A stretch of 8,032 nucleotides of DNA from Anaerolineae bacterium (GCA_014879345.1 JACSSI010000193.1:1-8032); one strand, 5' to 3'; counted from the stretch's first letter, positions 1-6,392 are shown. A program made the numbers and translations. Notes: generated by a model from the sequence alone, not told the origin.

Positions 1-991
1 CGCCCAGGGGAATATCAATGGCGACGGCATCGAGTTCTGCCAATGGCGGCAAATTAGAGACAGTTTGCACACCTTCAATCAGCGGATATTCAAAGGTTTG
101 GGAGGCAAAATATTGTTGAGCTGGCAGTGAAAGCAAGAAGTCTACAAAGCGCTGGGCATTTTCTGCATTTGCTGCGTTTTCCAGGATGCCTGTGCCAGAG
201 ACCATGATTAAAGAGCCTGGGCCGCCACTGGGCAAGAAGTAGTTTCGGGCGGCAAAATTTTCGCCCTGGTCGGTTAAGAAGCGGTAAAGGTAATAATGGT
301 TAACAAAGCCGACGCTGATTTCGCCATTGCCCACCGCTTCTACGATGGGGGTATTGTTGGGGTAGACGATGGGATTATTAGCCTGGATGCCCTGGAGCCA
401 TTCCCGAGTTTGCTCTTCACCCCAAACGGTGCGTAAAGCTGTGACCATCGCTTGAAAACTGCCATTGCTGGGCGCCCAGCCAATGCGATTATTCCAGACG
501 GGATCAGTGAAGCCCATCAAATCACCCGGCAGTTCGGTTTCGGGGTTGCTGATTTCATCGGTGTTGTAGACGATGGTGCGAGCCCGCCCGGAAATGCCAA
601 CCCATTTGCCGTCATCAGCCGCAAATCGGGAGGGAACCTGGGCTAATGTTTCCTGCGGCAGTGTGGCAAACAGCCCTGCTTCTGAGACGGCGCCAATGCC
701 GCCTGGGTCTTGGGCATAGAAAACGTCTGCGGGGCTGTTTTCGCCTTCTTCCAGGAGCAGTCCAGCCATCTCGGATGTGCTGCCGTAGCGCACTTCGACG
801 TCGATGCCGGTGGCTTCAGCAAATTGGTCAATGATAGGTTGTACTAGACTTTCTGAACGGCCGGAGTAAATAACGAGTTTGCCGGAATTGGCTTCGGCTG
901 GTTCGGTTGTGGATTCCTGTGCTGTGCAACTAACAGTCATAAATAGCAATATGAGGAGGGATACTAAAATGTTTTTACGATTGTTGGACAT
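1..991 (-). CDS. Iron(III) ABC transporter substrate-binding lipoprotein, C-terminus cut by window edge
   Basis: Extracellular solute-binding protein of the ferric-iron type (FbpA/FutA-like), which captures Fe3+ outside the membrane and hands it to an ABC permease. The reading frame stays open for 330 codons from the ATG at 991 to the window edge, so the last residues are missing. The N-terminus (MSNNRK, a hydrophobic run at about residues 8-20, then Cys22 in TVSC) looks like a lipoprotein signal, although Thr at the -3 position is atypical. Family blocks are clear: LVIYSGRSESLV (39-50), SPADVFYAQD (86-95), WVGISGRARTIVYNTD (130-145), GWAPSNGSFQA (171-181) and VYPNNTPIVEAV (209-220). The paired tyrosines expected to bind iron are in NHYYLY (Tyr233, Tyr234). 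A good ribosome site, AGGAAAG, lies about 6 bases before the ATG. Permease and ATPase genes, if linked, would lie left of position 1. Family call is confident; iron specificity is inferred from the motifs. Confidence 0.9.
   Translation of the reverse strand, partial: MSNNRKNILVSLLILLFMTVSCTAQESTTEPAEANSGKLVIYSGRSESLVQPIIDQFAEATGIDVEVRYGSTSEMAGLLLEEGENSPADVFYAQDPGGIGAVSEAGLFATLPQETLAQVPSRFAADDGKWVGISGRARTIVYNTDEISNPETELPGDLMGFTDPVWNNRIGWAPSNGSFQAMVTALRTVWGEEQTREWLQGIQANNPIVYPNNTPIVEAVGNGEISVGFVNHYYLYRFLTDQGENFAARNYFLPSGGPGSLIMVSGTGILENAANAENAQRFVDFLLSLPAQQYFASQTFEYPLIEGVQTVSNLPPLAELDAVAIDIPLG
858..863. repeat. Degenerate copy of iterated palindrome (CGGCCG core)
   Basis: GAACGGCCGGAG at 855-866 keeps the CGGCCG core and the left AAC arm, but has GA where the right arm should be TT. 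It lies within the iron-binding protein gene, where it encodes Ser-Gly-Arg. Weakest member of the set. Confidence 0.4.
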
Positions 992-1026
992 TGTTTCTTT
1001 CCTGATTGGTTTAATCTATGCAGGGG

Positions 1027-1054
1027 ATTATCGCTTATCAAGCAAGGGAAACAA
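1027..1054 (-). promoter_or_regulatory. Possible promoter with palindromic spacer upstream of the iron-binding gene
   Basis: On the minus strand, TTGTTT (1054-1049) is followed after 16 bases by GATAAT (1032-1027), about 35 bases before the start codon. The spacer holds GCTTATCAAGC (1033-1043), a palindrome of GCTT and AAGC around three bases. Overlapping GATAA-type words give a faint resemblance to a Fur box. Both the promoter and the operator idea are tentative. Confidence 0.35.
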
Positions 1055-1141
1055 TGGATGAAGTTCAATTAAAATTTGCTGAGATGTTGATTTGATTTAT
1101 GCGTTTGTTCAATTGATTATTAACATGGCAAAACTCGATTT

Positions 1142-2128
1142 TTAACTGTGGTTAACAATGCGCATCGGCCATTTGCCTTGTTTGGCGGTTAGGTAGGCGG
1201 TGCGGCGAGCAGCGAAGGCTGGATCGAGGGTAGAAAGGGGGGCTAAACGGCCGTTTACCGCCACATCCGGATCAATTGAACGCAACTTGGTGCTCACCCA
1301 AAAGGTTGGGTTTTCCTCGTCCCACACAAACTCGGTTTCAGGAGAGATGAGCGGCAATAGCCGCTGTAATTCGGCATCGTCTGAGCGATGGAGCTTGCGC
1401 CAGAATGGTTCATCTGTTGTCCAAAAATCTGCTTCAGTGATGAGGCCGATGTGCAGCCCGCGCCGGATGGCTTGTGCCGTCACTTCGTAGATGCCGACCT
1501 CGCGGAAGTTGGCCCAACTGGCATCGTCAGCGGCCATGAAGGTGTCGCCCAGCCAGCGGGCTGCCTCGATGTCGTCGGTGGCAATGCGACCATCTGTGAC
1601 GATGAGGTGAGACAGGGCGTTTTGAATGGAAACGACCGTTGCCAATCCCAGGCCCTGCGCATCCCGTAAAAAATAGTCAATCCGGTCGGCACAGAGACGA
1701 GGAGACGGCTGCTCAAGCAGTGGATAATCTGCTTCGTGCAAGAAATTGCGCCAATCAAAACCATGTCGTTGTAAAATGCCGGGAATATCTGTACCCACGA
1801 GATACGCTTCTTTCATTTCATCATGATAGCTCTGGCTGTCATGTCCCTCAACCACATAGTCAATGACATGGCTGAAGGCTGTGTGGCTCACGTCATGGAG
1901 CAGTGCCGCGATTTGTTCCGGCAGACTGCCGTCTAACCGTCTGACCAGGAGCATTGCGCCCACACAATGTTCAAAACGGGTTATCGGTTCGGTAATGCCG
2001 ATGAGGGCGCTGATGCCGTGCTGCAAGACCCCTTGCAGCCGCTGCATGGCGTTTGAGGTCATTAAATCAAGCAGCACTGGCTCTGAAATCTGAATCTTTC
2101 CATAAACTGTGTCATCATAATGGATCAT
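1142..2128 (-). CDS. HD-domain phosphohydrolase (COG1078-like)
   Basis: Predicted cytoplasmic metal-dependent phosphohydrolase of the HD superfamily, in the group related to dGTPases and SAMHD1; the substrate cannot be told from sequence. The 328-residue protein has the metal-binding signature in order: His54 in TRFEHCVG, His78-Asp79 in ALLHDVSHTAFSH, and Asp148 in LCADRIDYFLRD. The start MIHYDDTVYGKIQIS and the AMQRLQGVLQHG block (27-38) are typical of the COG1078 type. It is shorter than many relatives, which often exceed 400 residues, but the HD core is complete. The start at 2128 is supported by a TAGGAA ribosome site about 5 bases upstream. It is followed on the same strand by the iron-binding gene after 150 bases that hold a candidate promoter, so co-transcription is not implied. 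It is divergent from the lipoprotein gene. An iterated palindrome near its 3' end encodes VNGRL. Confidence 0.88.
   Translation of the reverse strand: MIHYDDTVYGKIQISEPVLLDLMTSNAMQRLQGVLQHGISALIGITEPITRFEHCVGAMLLVRRLDGSLPEQIAALLHDVSHTAFSHVIDYVVEGHDSQSYHDEMKEAYLVGTDIPGILQRHGFDWRNFLHEADYPLLEQPSPRLCADRIDYFLRDAQGLGLATVVSIQNALSHLIVTDGRIATDDIEAARWLGDTFMAADDASWANFREVGIYEVTAQAIRRGLHIGLITEADFWTTDEPFWRKLHRSDDAELQRLLPLISPETEFVWDEENPTFWVSTKLRSIDPDVAVNGRLAPLSTLDPAFAARRTAYLTAKQGKWPMRIVNHS
1245..1256. repeat. Perfect AAACGGCCGTTT palindrome
   Basis: Exact 12-mer, extended by flanking T and A to a 14-bp perfect palindrome (1244-1257). It lies inside the HD phosphohydrolase gene, where it encodes Asn-Gly-Arg near the C-terminus. 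Confidence 0.8.
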
Positions 2129-2217
2129 TTGTTCCTACCTATGCGTTGGTTCTGGTATCATTGGTTTTAACGGCGCGCAATAATAGCGTGTTTCATGTGA
2201 ATATGGAATTGACCTGT
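2129..2217. promoter_or_regulatory. Divergent intergenic region between HD gene and lipoprotein gene
   Basis: These 89 bases must hold the 5' signals for both divergent genes. The HD gene has a clear ribosome site (TAGGAA, minus strand). I found no convincing paired -35/-10 hexamers for either direction; TATTAT on the minus strand near 2177-2182 has only a poor partner. No strong ribosome site precedes the lipoprotein start. Confidence 0.3.
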
Positions 2218-3726
2218 ATGTGGAAATCTAGATTGCTCATCGTTTGGTTCATATTGTTGCTGGCTGGTTGCAAGGGGAACGAGTTGACGACGCCGACTCC
2301 CTTTCCGCCTACACCGGAACGCATATCCTGGGGTGTGGGGTCTTCCATTACGCCTGTGCCGGCGCTGCTGCCTGATGTGGTTGCCAATCCAGAATTTTAT
2401 GAAGGTGCTTATCTGCAAGTAACGGGTCAATATTTTCGTAAACCGCTACTGGTGTGCGGCGTTGATCCGCATCCCTCTCCAGCCGGGTGGGATTTGGTTG
2501 TAGGGGATACTCGTGTGCCTGCTGGCGGTTTTGATAAGGAGCTGCGGCAGCTTATGCCAGATGGCATTACGGTGACGGTAATTGGCCGGTTTACACAATG
2601 GCAGGGACCAGTAGGCTGTGGTAAACAGGCGCGTCCTACTGAAATGTGGTATCTGGATGTGGTTAAGATGGTTGATCCGGCTCAATTGGCGCTGGTTACG
2701 TTAACACCTGCCTCCTCTGATGGGTCGGTGTTTGATGGCAGTGTTTCAGAAGAGTTGTTTACGCCTGTTGCCAATCCAGATGAGCCGCTTCTAGGGGACG
2801 ATAGTTTTCTGGGAACTTTACCCCCTGTGGCGCCACCCACAAATACGCCACGCTCCACGCAAGCTGTGCCGGTGGAGACGTTGGGGGCTGGGTTTACGCC
2901 GGTAGCGACCAATGACATCGGGATATTTACGCCGACTGCTTCTGGCACGGAAACGGCCGTTATCAGCGGCACCGTACAATCCACCCCAGGCACAAGCACA
3001 GTCACCAATACACCGCCACCGGGTGCGTCCCTAACACCGACACCAAATGGAGCCAATTCTACGCCTATCGCAACGGCCGTTTCCGGTTCAGCCGTGCGCA
3101 TTATGAGCGGTGAACTTGAAATAGCCGGTTTTAAAATGACAGACTTGGAACCAGCGAAGATACACGAATGGACGATGCCCTTAAATGCAGGGGACAAAGT
3201 TGAAGTTACTGTTATTGGCGAACCTGCCATGGATATGATTATCAAGATTTATGATAAAAACCTGACTGAACTGGTAAACCGAGACGCAACATCTACAGGG
3301 CAGATGGAATCTGTCACATTTACACCCTCGACTACGGGTGATTTTAAAGTTCGAATATCTGAGAAAAGGGGCAAAGCAGGTGGTTATTTGCTGGCATTAG
3401 GCGCAGAAGATTTTCTCTTGCTCTATCCCCAGGGGATGTTGACCTATGGCGAAGGTAAAAGCGCCAGTATCAGTTGGGATGAACTGCATTACTGGTTCTT
3501 CAAAGGCACACAAAATGATGTAATCGATCTTGCCATCTCATGTAATATCAACGCAGACCTGGCAGTTATTCTTTATGATTCTGCCGGAAATGATATTGCA
3601 GAACAATTCTTCCAGGGCGATATGCAAGATATTTCCTTGCCCAAGACGGATTGGTACGTTTTTGAAATCGAATTCTGGGATCAATCAAGCAATAGCTGCA
3701 CCTACAATCTTGTCGTGACGAACTAA
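2218..3726 (+). CDS. Secreted lipoprotein with Thr/Pro linker and two PPC-like modules
   Basis: Function unknown. Starting at 2218 the protein has 502 residues and a textbook lipoprotein signal: MWKSR, a hydrophobic stretch, then LAGC with lipid-attached Cys18. An in-frame ATG at 2203 would add only MELTC; neither start has a strong ribosome site, and the open frame upstream overlaps the divergent HD gene and is not credible as coding. Layout: a globular N-terminal domain (about 48-160; EGAYLQVTG and TVTVIGRF suggest an OB-like beta barrel, with Cys80 and Cys134 as a possible disulfide); a disordered linker rich in Thr, Pro, Ser and Gly (about 161-292, with repeated FTPVA and TPTP motifs); then two beta-rich modules (about 293-395 and 405-502) resembling bacterial pre-peptidase C-terminal (PPC) domains, the second with Cys442 and Cys494 as a possible disulfide. 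PPC-like modules usually help secreted proteins fold or bind ligands. The response-regulator gene follows after 26 bases, suggesting a shared transcript. The domain fold names are inferences. Confidence 0.8.
   Translation: MWKSRLLIVWFILLLAGCKGNELTTPTPFPPTPERISWGVGSSITPVPALLPDVVANPEFYEGAYLQVTGQYFRKPLLVCGVDPHPSPAGWDLVVGDTRVPAGGFDKELRQLMPDGITVTVIGRFTQWQGPVGCGKQARPTEMWYLDVVKMVDPAQLALVTLTPASSDGSVFDGSVSEELFTPVANPDEPLLGDDSFLGTLPPVAPPTNTPRSTQAVPVETLGAGFTPVATNDIGIFTPTASGTETAVISGTVQSTPGTSTVTNTPPPGASLTPTPNGANSTPIATAVSGSAVRIMSGELEIAGFKMTDLEPAKIHEWTMPLNAGDKVEVTVIGEPAMDMIIKIYDKNLTELVNRDATSTGQMESVTFTPSTTGDFKVRISEKRGKAGGYLLALGAEDFLLLYPQGMLTYGEGKSASISWDELHYWFFKGTQNDVIDLAISCNINADLAVILYDSAGNDIAEQFFQGDMQDISLPKTDWYVFEIEFWDQSSNSCTYNLVVTN
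2951..2962. repeat. Iterated palindrome, AAACGGCCGTTA
   Basis: Eleven of twelve positions match AAACGGCCGTTT. It is in the linker-coding part of the lipoprotein gene, encoding Thr-Ala-Val (ETAVIS). Confidence 0.7.
3071..3082. repeat. Iterated palindrome, CAACGGCCGTTT
   Basis: Eleven of twelve positions match AAACGGCCGTTT. Second copy in the same linker, 120 bases after the previous one and in the same frame, again encoding Thr-Ala-Val (ATAVSG). Confidence 0.7.
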
Positions 3727-3752
3727 ATGCCTTATTCCAATGGCTTTGGCGC

Positions 3753-4376
3753 ATGAAAAACCTTTCTCTCCTTCTTGTTTCAGATGACCCATTGGCTCGC
3801 GCTGGTCTTGCCTATCTGCTGACAGAGCAGCTTCATTACCAGATTGCCGAACAGATAAACAGCCAGACCTGGCTGGATTCATCGGATTTTGAAGACGAGG
3901 TTTTGCCGGATGCCGTCGTGTGGGATTTGGGTTGGGAAATTTCACTGTCCGTTTCCGAACTTGAACCATCTGATATGCCTGTTTTGGCGTTGGTTTCTGA
4001 TGAGGAATTGGCTGCTGAAATTTGGTCTGCTGGCATTCGGGCAATTGTGCGACGGGATGCGGAACCAGAGCAGGTAGATGCCGCACTTCAAGCTGTGGTT
4101 AAGGGGTTTGTGGTGCTTGAGCCGACATTTGTTGCGCAACTTTTCGCTGTGATGGTGGGTGGTGAGACAGGTATGCAAGAGAATCTCACGCCGCGTGAAT
4201 TGGAAGTTCTAAAACTGTTGGCGGAAGGCAATACAAACAAAGCCATCGCTCAACAGCTTGAGGTCAGCAGCCATACCGTTAAATTCCACGTCAACGGGCT
4301 TATGGGAAAACTTAACGCCCAAAGCCGCACCGAAGCCGTCGTCCGTGCGACCCGCCTTGGTTTGATAGCACTTTAG
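3753..4376 (+). CDS. LuxR/NarL-family response regulator with degenerate receiver
   Basis: Predicted DNA-binding transcription regulator of 207 residues. Residues about 4-120 match a response-regulator receiver: the acidic pair Asp11-Asp12 and candidate phosphoacceptor Asp58 in VVWDLGW are present. The usual switch Ser/Thr after the fourth strand appears to be Val81 (LALVSDEE), and the invariant Lys is Arg100 or Arg101 (IVRRDA). Residues about 145-206 form a clear LuxR-type helix-turn-helix (LTPRELEVLKLLAEG, NKAIAQQLEVSSHTVKFHV). With Lys and Ser/Thr replaced, phosphorylation-driven switching is doubtful. No histidine kinase gene is in the window, so it is an orphan here. It starts 26 bases after the lipoprotein stop with no convincing ribosome site, which fits translation from a shared transcript. 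Targets are unknown; the lipoprotein and the downstream protease are natural guesses. The family call is firm; loss of phospho-control is an inference. Confidence 0.88.
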   Translation: MKNLSLLLVSDDPLARAGLAYLLTEQLHYQIAEQINSQTWLDSSDFEDEVLPDAVVWDLGWEISLSVSELEPSDMPVLALVSDEELAAEIWSAGIRAIVRRDAEPEQVDAALQAVVKGFVVLEPTFVAQLFAVMVGGETGMQENLTPRELEVLKLLAEGNTNKAIAQQLEVSSHTVKFHVNGLMGKLNAQSRTEAVVRATRLGLIAL

Positions 4377-4453
4377 TTTTTCCTTCTGATTTCTGCCCTT
4401 TTTTGCCTACCCATTCTTCCAGGTGCTACCTCTCTCAATGGCTGATGTAGAGA

Positions 4454-4465
4454 GAACGGCCGTTT
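4454..4465. repeat. Iterated palindrome, GAACGGCCGTTT, intergenic
   Basis: Contains exact AACGGCCGTT (4455-4464). One of only two copies outside coding sequence in the window; it overlaps the expected -35 region of the protease promoter. Confidence 0.7.
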
Positions 4466-4485
4466 GCTACCATACCTTCTATAAT
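4455..4485 (+). promoter_or_regulatory. Likely protease promoter: TATAAT with iterated palindrome at the -35 position
   Basis: A perfect TATAAT lies at 4480-4485, 43 bases before the protease start. No recognisable -35 hexamer sits at normal spacing; the -35 position (about 4457-4462) is instead filled by the palindrome GAACGGCCGTTTG (4454-4466). The 152-base gap after the response-regulator gene and this -10 box suggest the protease is transcribed separately. The overlap with the palindrome may be chance, since that word is frequent in the window. Confidence 0.5.
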
Positions 4486-4528
4486 TAACGATCAGTGATT
4501 TTGGATTGTCGATGAGTGAAGGAGAAAA

Positions 4529-5428
4529 ATGATGGCAAATATAATGATGGAACTATCGAATGCAATGACCGAAGCGATTAATACGGCTAGTCCTGGCGTG
4601 GTTCGGGTAGAAGGTCGGCGGCGTATGCCGGCTACGGGAATTTTGTGGTCTGCCGACGGCGTGATTGTAACAGCGAATCATGTGGTGCGGCGTGATGATC
4701 ATATTAATGTAGGGCTGGATGACGGCCGTTCTGTGCCAGCCATCCTTGTCGGTCGAGATCCGGCGACTGATATTGCTGTTCTTCGGGTGGAAGCTGGCGA
4801 GTTGTCTGCGTTGGTTGAGGCAAATAAGCAGGAATTGGGAATCGGCAATTTGGTGCTGGCGCTGGGTCGACCGGGCAAAACAGTACAGGCTACCTTGGGC
4901 ATTGTAAGCGCCCTCGGTAACAACTGGCAAACACAACTAGGTGGTCGCATTGACCGGTATTTGCAGACAGATGTATTGATGTATCCTGGTTTTTCGGGCG
5001 GCCCCTTGGTAGATGGAAACGGCCGTTTGCTGGGAATGAACACGTCGGGCATCATGGGCGGAGTTAGTCTGGCGATTCCCACATACACGTTGTCACGTGT
5101 AGCCGATACATTGCTCACCCACGGTCGCATGAAGCGGGGTTATTTGGGAGTCAGTACCCAAAAAGTGCGTCTGCCAGATGATCTGCATGAAGAACTTGGT
5201 CAAAAAACCGGCCTACTAATCGTTTCGACAGAATCAAACAGTCCCGCTGCTCAAGGTGGCCTGACATTAGGCGATACCATTGTGGGCATTGCGGGCGAAA
5301 AAGTACGCAACCATGAGGACTTGTTGGCTCAATTGACAGGGGATGTGGTGGAAACGGCCGTTTCCATCAGCATCATTCGTGGTGGGAAAATAGAAACATT
5401 TGTAGTGACAATTGGCGAAAAAGAGTAA
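4529..5428 (+). CDS. HtrA/DegP-type serine protease with PDZ domain, apparently cytoplasmic
   Basis: Trypsin-fold serine protease of family S1C (HtrA/DegP/DegQ), involved in protein quality control in known relatives. The 299-residue protein has a complete catalytic triad: His51 in VTANHVV, Asp81 in DPATDIAVLRV and Ser156 in PGFSGGPLVD, where the usual GNSGGPL Asn is Phe155. A single PDZ domain follows at about 203-295 (GYLGV start; SPAAQGGLTLGDTIVGI core), which normally binds C-terminal peptides. Most relatives carry a signal peptide or membrane anchor; none is visible here, so a cytoplasmic location is inferred. Ribosome site AAGGAG at 4519-4524 lies 4 bases from the first ATG and 7 from a second ATG at 4532, so the true start may be 4532. 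The gene holds three iterated palindromes. Downstream it faces the oxidoreductase gene, with a hairpin element between them. Confidence 0.92.
   Translation: MMANIMMELSNAMTEAINTASPGVVRVEGRRRMPATGILWSADGVIVTANHVVRRDDHINVGLDDGRSVPAILVGRDPATDIAVLRVEAGELSALVEANKQELGIGNLVLALGRPGKTVQATLGIVSALGNNWQTQLGGRIDRYLQTDVLMYPGFSGGPLVDGNGRLLGMNTSGIMGGVSLAIPTYTLSRVADTLLTHGRMKRGYLGVSTQKVRLPDDLHEELGQKTGLLIVSTESNSPAAQGGLTLGDTIVGIAGEKVRNHEDLLAQLTGDVVETAVSISIIRGGKIETFVVTIGEKE
4722..4730. repeat. Shortened iterated palindrome, ACGGCCGTT
   Basis: Nine-base core match, with G in place of the outer left A. In the protease gene, encoding Asp-Gly-Arg (DDGRSV). Confidence 0.55.
5017..5028. repeat. Perfect AAACGGCCGTTT palindrome
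   Basis: Exact 12-mer inside the protease gene, encoding Asn-Gly-Arg (GNGRLLG) just after the catalytic serine loop. Confidence 0.8.
5349..5366. repeat. 18-bp perfect palindrome containing AAACGGCCGTTT
   Basis: TGGAAACGGCCGTTTCCA is a perfect 18-bp palindrome and the longest of the set. It lies in the PDZ-coding part of the protease gene and encodes Glu-Thr-Ala-Val-Ser. Confidence 0.8.
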
Positions 5429-5495
5429 AAAAGTGGCAAGGTGGTAAGGTTTTTAGGCATGGTTCATTTCCAACAAAAGTATCTTTACAAGTGTC

Positions 5496-5515
5496 ATTCC
5501 CACGCAGGTGGGAAT
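5496..5515. repeat. REP-like hairpin (8-bp stem, loop GCAG)
   Basis: ATTCCCAC pairs with GTGGGAAT around a 4-base loop. It is preceded by TGTC and followed by C, matching the widespread bacterial palindromic repeat of the TGTCATTCCCGC type. Confidence 0.75.
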
Positions 5516-5535
5516 CTATTTCGTTACAGCAGTGG

Positions 5536-5555
5536 ATTCCCGCGTAAGCGGGAAT
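5536..5555. repeat. REP-like hairpin (8-bp stem, loop GTAA)
   Basis: ATTCCCGC pairs with GCGGGAAT around a 4-base loop. The flanks (GG before, GATGG after) make it the inverted partner of the hairpin at 5496-5515, with centres 40 bases apart. Confidence 0.75.
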
Positions 5556-5617
5556 GATGGGTTTCTATTTGTAAAGGTCACTTTTCTTAATTTGAACCAT
5601 GTCGTTTTGCTGTCCCA

Positions 5618-6277
5618 TTAAAATCGACTTATCCAATTACCGCCGCTGAACCGCTGTTCCTTCCAGGGGTCGCCAACATTGTGGTATCCTGCTTTTTCCC
5701 AAAAACCAGGCGCATCATCAGCCCGAAACTCCAAAGCGCGGAGCCACTTGCCTCCCTTCCAAAAATACGCCGTCTGTTTTTCGCTGCGGTCGGCATAGCT
5801 GCCAATAATAGCTCGCAGCGGATAGCCATGATCTGGTGTAAGTGGCTGCCCTTCATAATGGGTTGCCAGTAAAAAATTATCATCCAGGGCCCATGCCAGC
5901 GGTGTGTTTGTCGTGTAGCCATATTCGCAATGCTGAATCACAAATTTAGCCGCTGGTTTTGGCGTGATAAAGCCTTCCCTAACCAGTGTGCCTAATGATA
6001 CCCCCTCCCAATTAGTGTCAAATTTAGACCAGCGCGTGACGCAGTGAATATCCATCAACAATGTGGTGCGTGGCAGTTGGTTGAAAGCTTCCCAAGTCCA
6101 GGTAACTTCTTCTTCTACCAGACCAAACACTTTCAGCGTCCATGTACTCAGGTCAGTTTTAGGTGTGGGGCCATAGTGGAGAACGGGAAATTTTTGCGTC
6201 AATGATTGACCTGGGGGGAGACGATTCATTCGTTGGACATCATCTTCTTGCTGACGGCGGCTAAATGGATTTTTCAT
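5618..6277 (-). CDS. Sulfite-oxidase-like molybdopterin oxidoreductase
   Basis: Small molybdopterin-dependent oxidoreductase of the sulfite oxidase / MsrP (YedY) superfamily. The 219-residue protein is essentially one Mo-cofactor domain. The Mo-ligating cysteine is Cys79 in MDIHCVTRWSKFD, and other family blocks are present: WEGVSL (90-95), EYGYTTNTPL (118-127), DHGYPLRAI (149-157), YFWKGGKWLRALEF (171-184) and GFWEKAGYHN (191-200). No Tat or Sec signal is visible, so it is probably cytoplasmic, unlike MsrP. Between GYPLR and YFWKGGKW there are extra residues (IIGSYADRSEKQTA) compared with the shortest members as I remember them. Start at 6277 is supported by AAGGAA about 7 bases upstream. 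No haem-binding or membrane partner gene is adjacent, so the electron partner and substrate are unknown. Hairpin elements lie 16 bases past its stop and 28 bases before its start. Confidence 0.9.
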   Translation of the reverse strand: MKNPFSRRQQEDDVQRMNRLPPGQSLTQKFPVLHYGPTPKTDLSTWTLKVFGLVEEEVTWTWEAFNQLPRTTLLMDIHCVTRWSKFDTNWEGVSLGTLVREGFITPKPAAKFVIQHCEYGYTTNTPLAWALDDNFLLATHYEGQPLTPDHGYPLRAIIGSYADRSEKQTAYFWKGGKWLRALEFRADDAPGFWEKAGYHNVGDPWKEQRFSGGNWISRF

Positions 6278-6344
6278 AATCGATTTCCTTTTTTGGGGTC
6301 TTCACCAAATAGTGTGCTAAATACTGTTTAAGCATCGGCATGTC

Positions 6345-6364
6345 ATTCCCGCGTAGGCGGGAAT
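6345..6364. repeat. REP-like hairpin (8-bp stem, loop GTAG)
   Basis: ATTCCCGC pairs with GCGGGAAT around a 4-base loop, preceded by TGTC and followed by CC. The stem is identical to that of the hairpin at 5536-5555. Confidence 0.75.
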
Positions 6365-6392
6365 CCATTAGATTTCAACCCTATATCTCTGG

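Larger units (their letters stand above)
5458..5601. mobile_element. 144-bp MITE-like/REP-type element with nested inverted repeats
   Basis: Convergent intergenic element between the protease and the oxidoreductase. The ends are inverted: CATGGTTCA (5458-5466) pairs with TGAACCATG (5593-5601), AAAAGT (5475-5480) with ACTTTT (5580-5585), and CTTTACAA (5483-5490) with TTGTAAAG (5569-5576), separated by short unpaired stretches. Inside are two hairpins, 5496-5515 and 5536-5555, themselves in inverted orientation. No reading frame or transposase is present and I see no clear target-site duplication, so a non-autonomous element or a BIME-like repeat is the best description. It may also stop transcription from both sides, though there is no U-run. 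Confidence 0.6.

Noticed and set aside
452..834. Plus-strand open frames of 62-64 codons inside the iron-binding gene
   Set aside because: Antisense to a well-supported gene; no ribosome sites and protein-like composition is lacking.
879..1061. 60-codon plus-strand open frame with a hydrophobic segment
   Set aside because: Antisense to the signal-peptide region of the iron-binding gene, which naturally gives an apparent hydrophobic stretch; no ribosome site.
2053..2217. Longer N-terminus for the lipoprotein
   Set aside because: It would overlap the divergent HD gene and place the lipoprotein signal sequence in the interior; the LAGC lipobox fixes the start at 2218 or 2203.
2682..3245. 187-codon open frame on the minus strand
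   Set aside because: It lies antisense to the Thr/Pro-rich linker and adjacent parts of the lipoprotein gene; low-complexity composition keeps the frame open, and the sense frame has a clear signal peptide and domains.
4430..4455. CTCTCT/AGAGAG inverted repeat upstream of the protease
   Set aside because: Six low-complexity pairs around a 13-base loop with no supporting context; likely chance.
4699..5130. 143-codon minus-strand open frame inside the protease gene
   Set aside because: Shadow of the protease reading frame; no recognisable motifs.
5491..5558. CRISPR-like repeats
   Set aside because: The repeated units are self-complementary hairpins in inverted orientation and only two per element; there is no array of direct repeats with unique spacers.
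5429..5617. Classical rho-independent terminator between the convergent genes
   Set aside because: The hairpins are strong enough but neither is followed by a U-run in either direction; a terminator role remains possible but is not supported by the usual signature.
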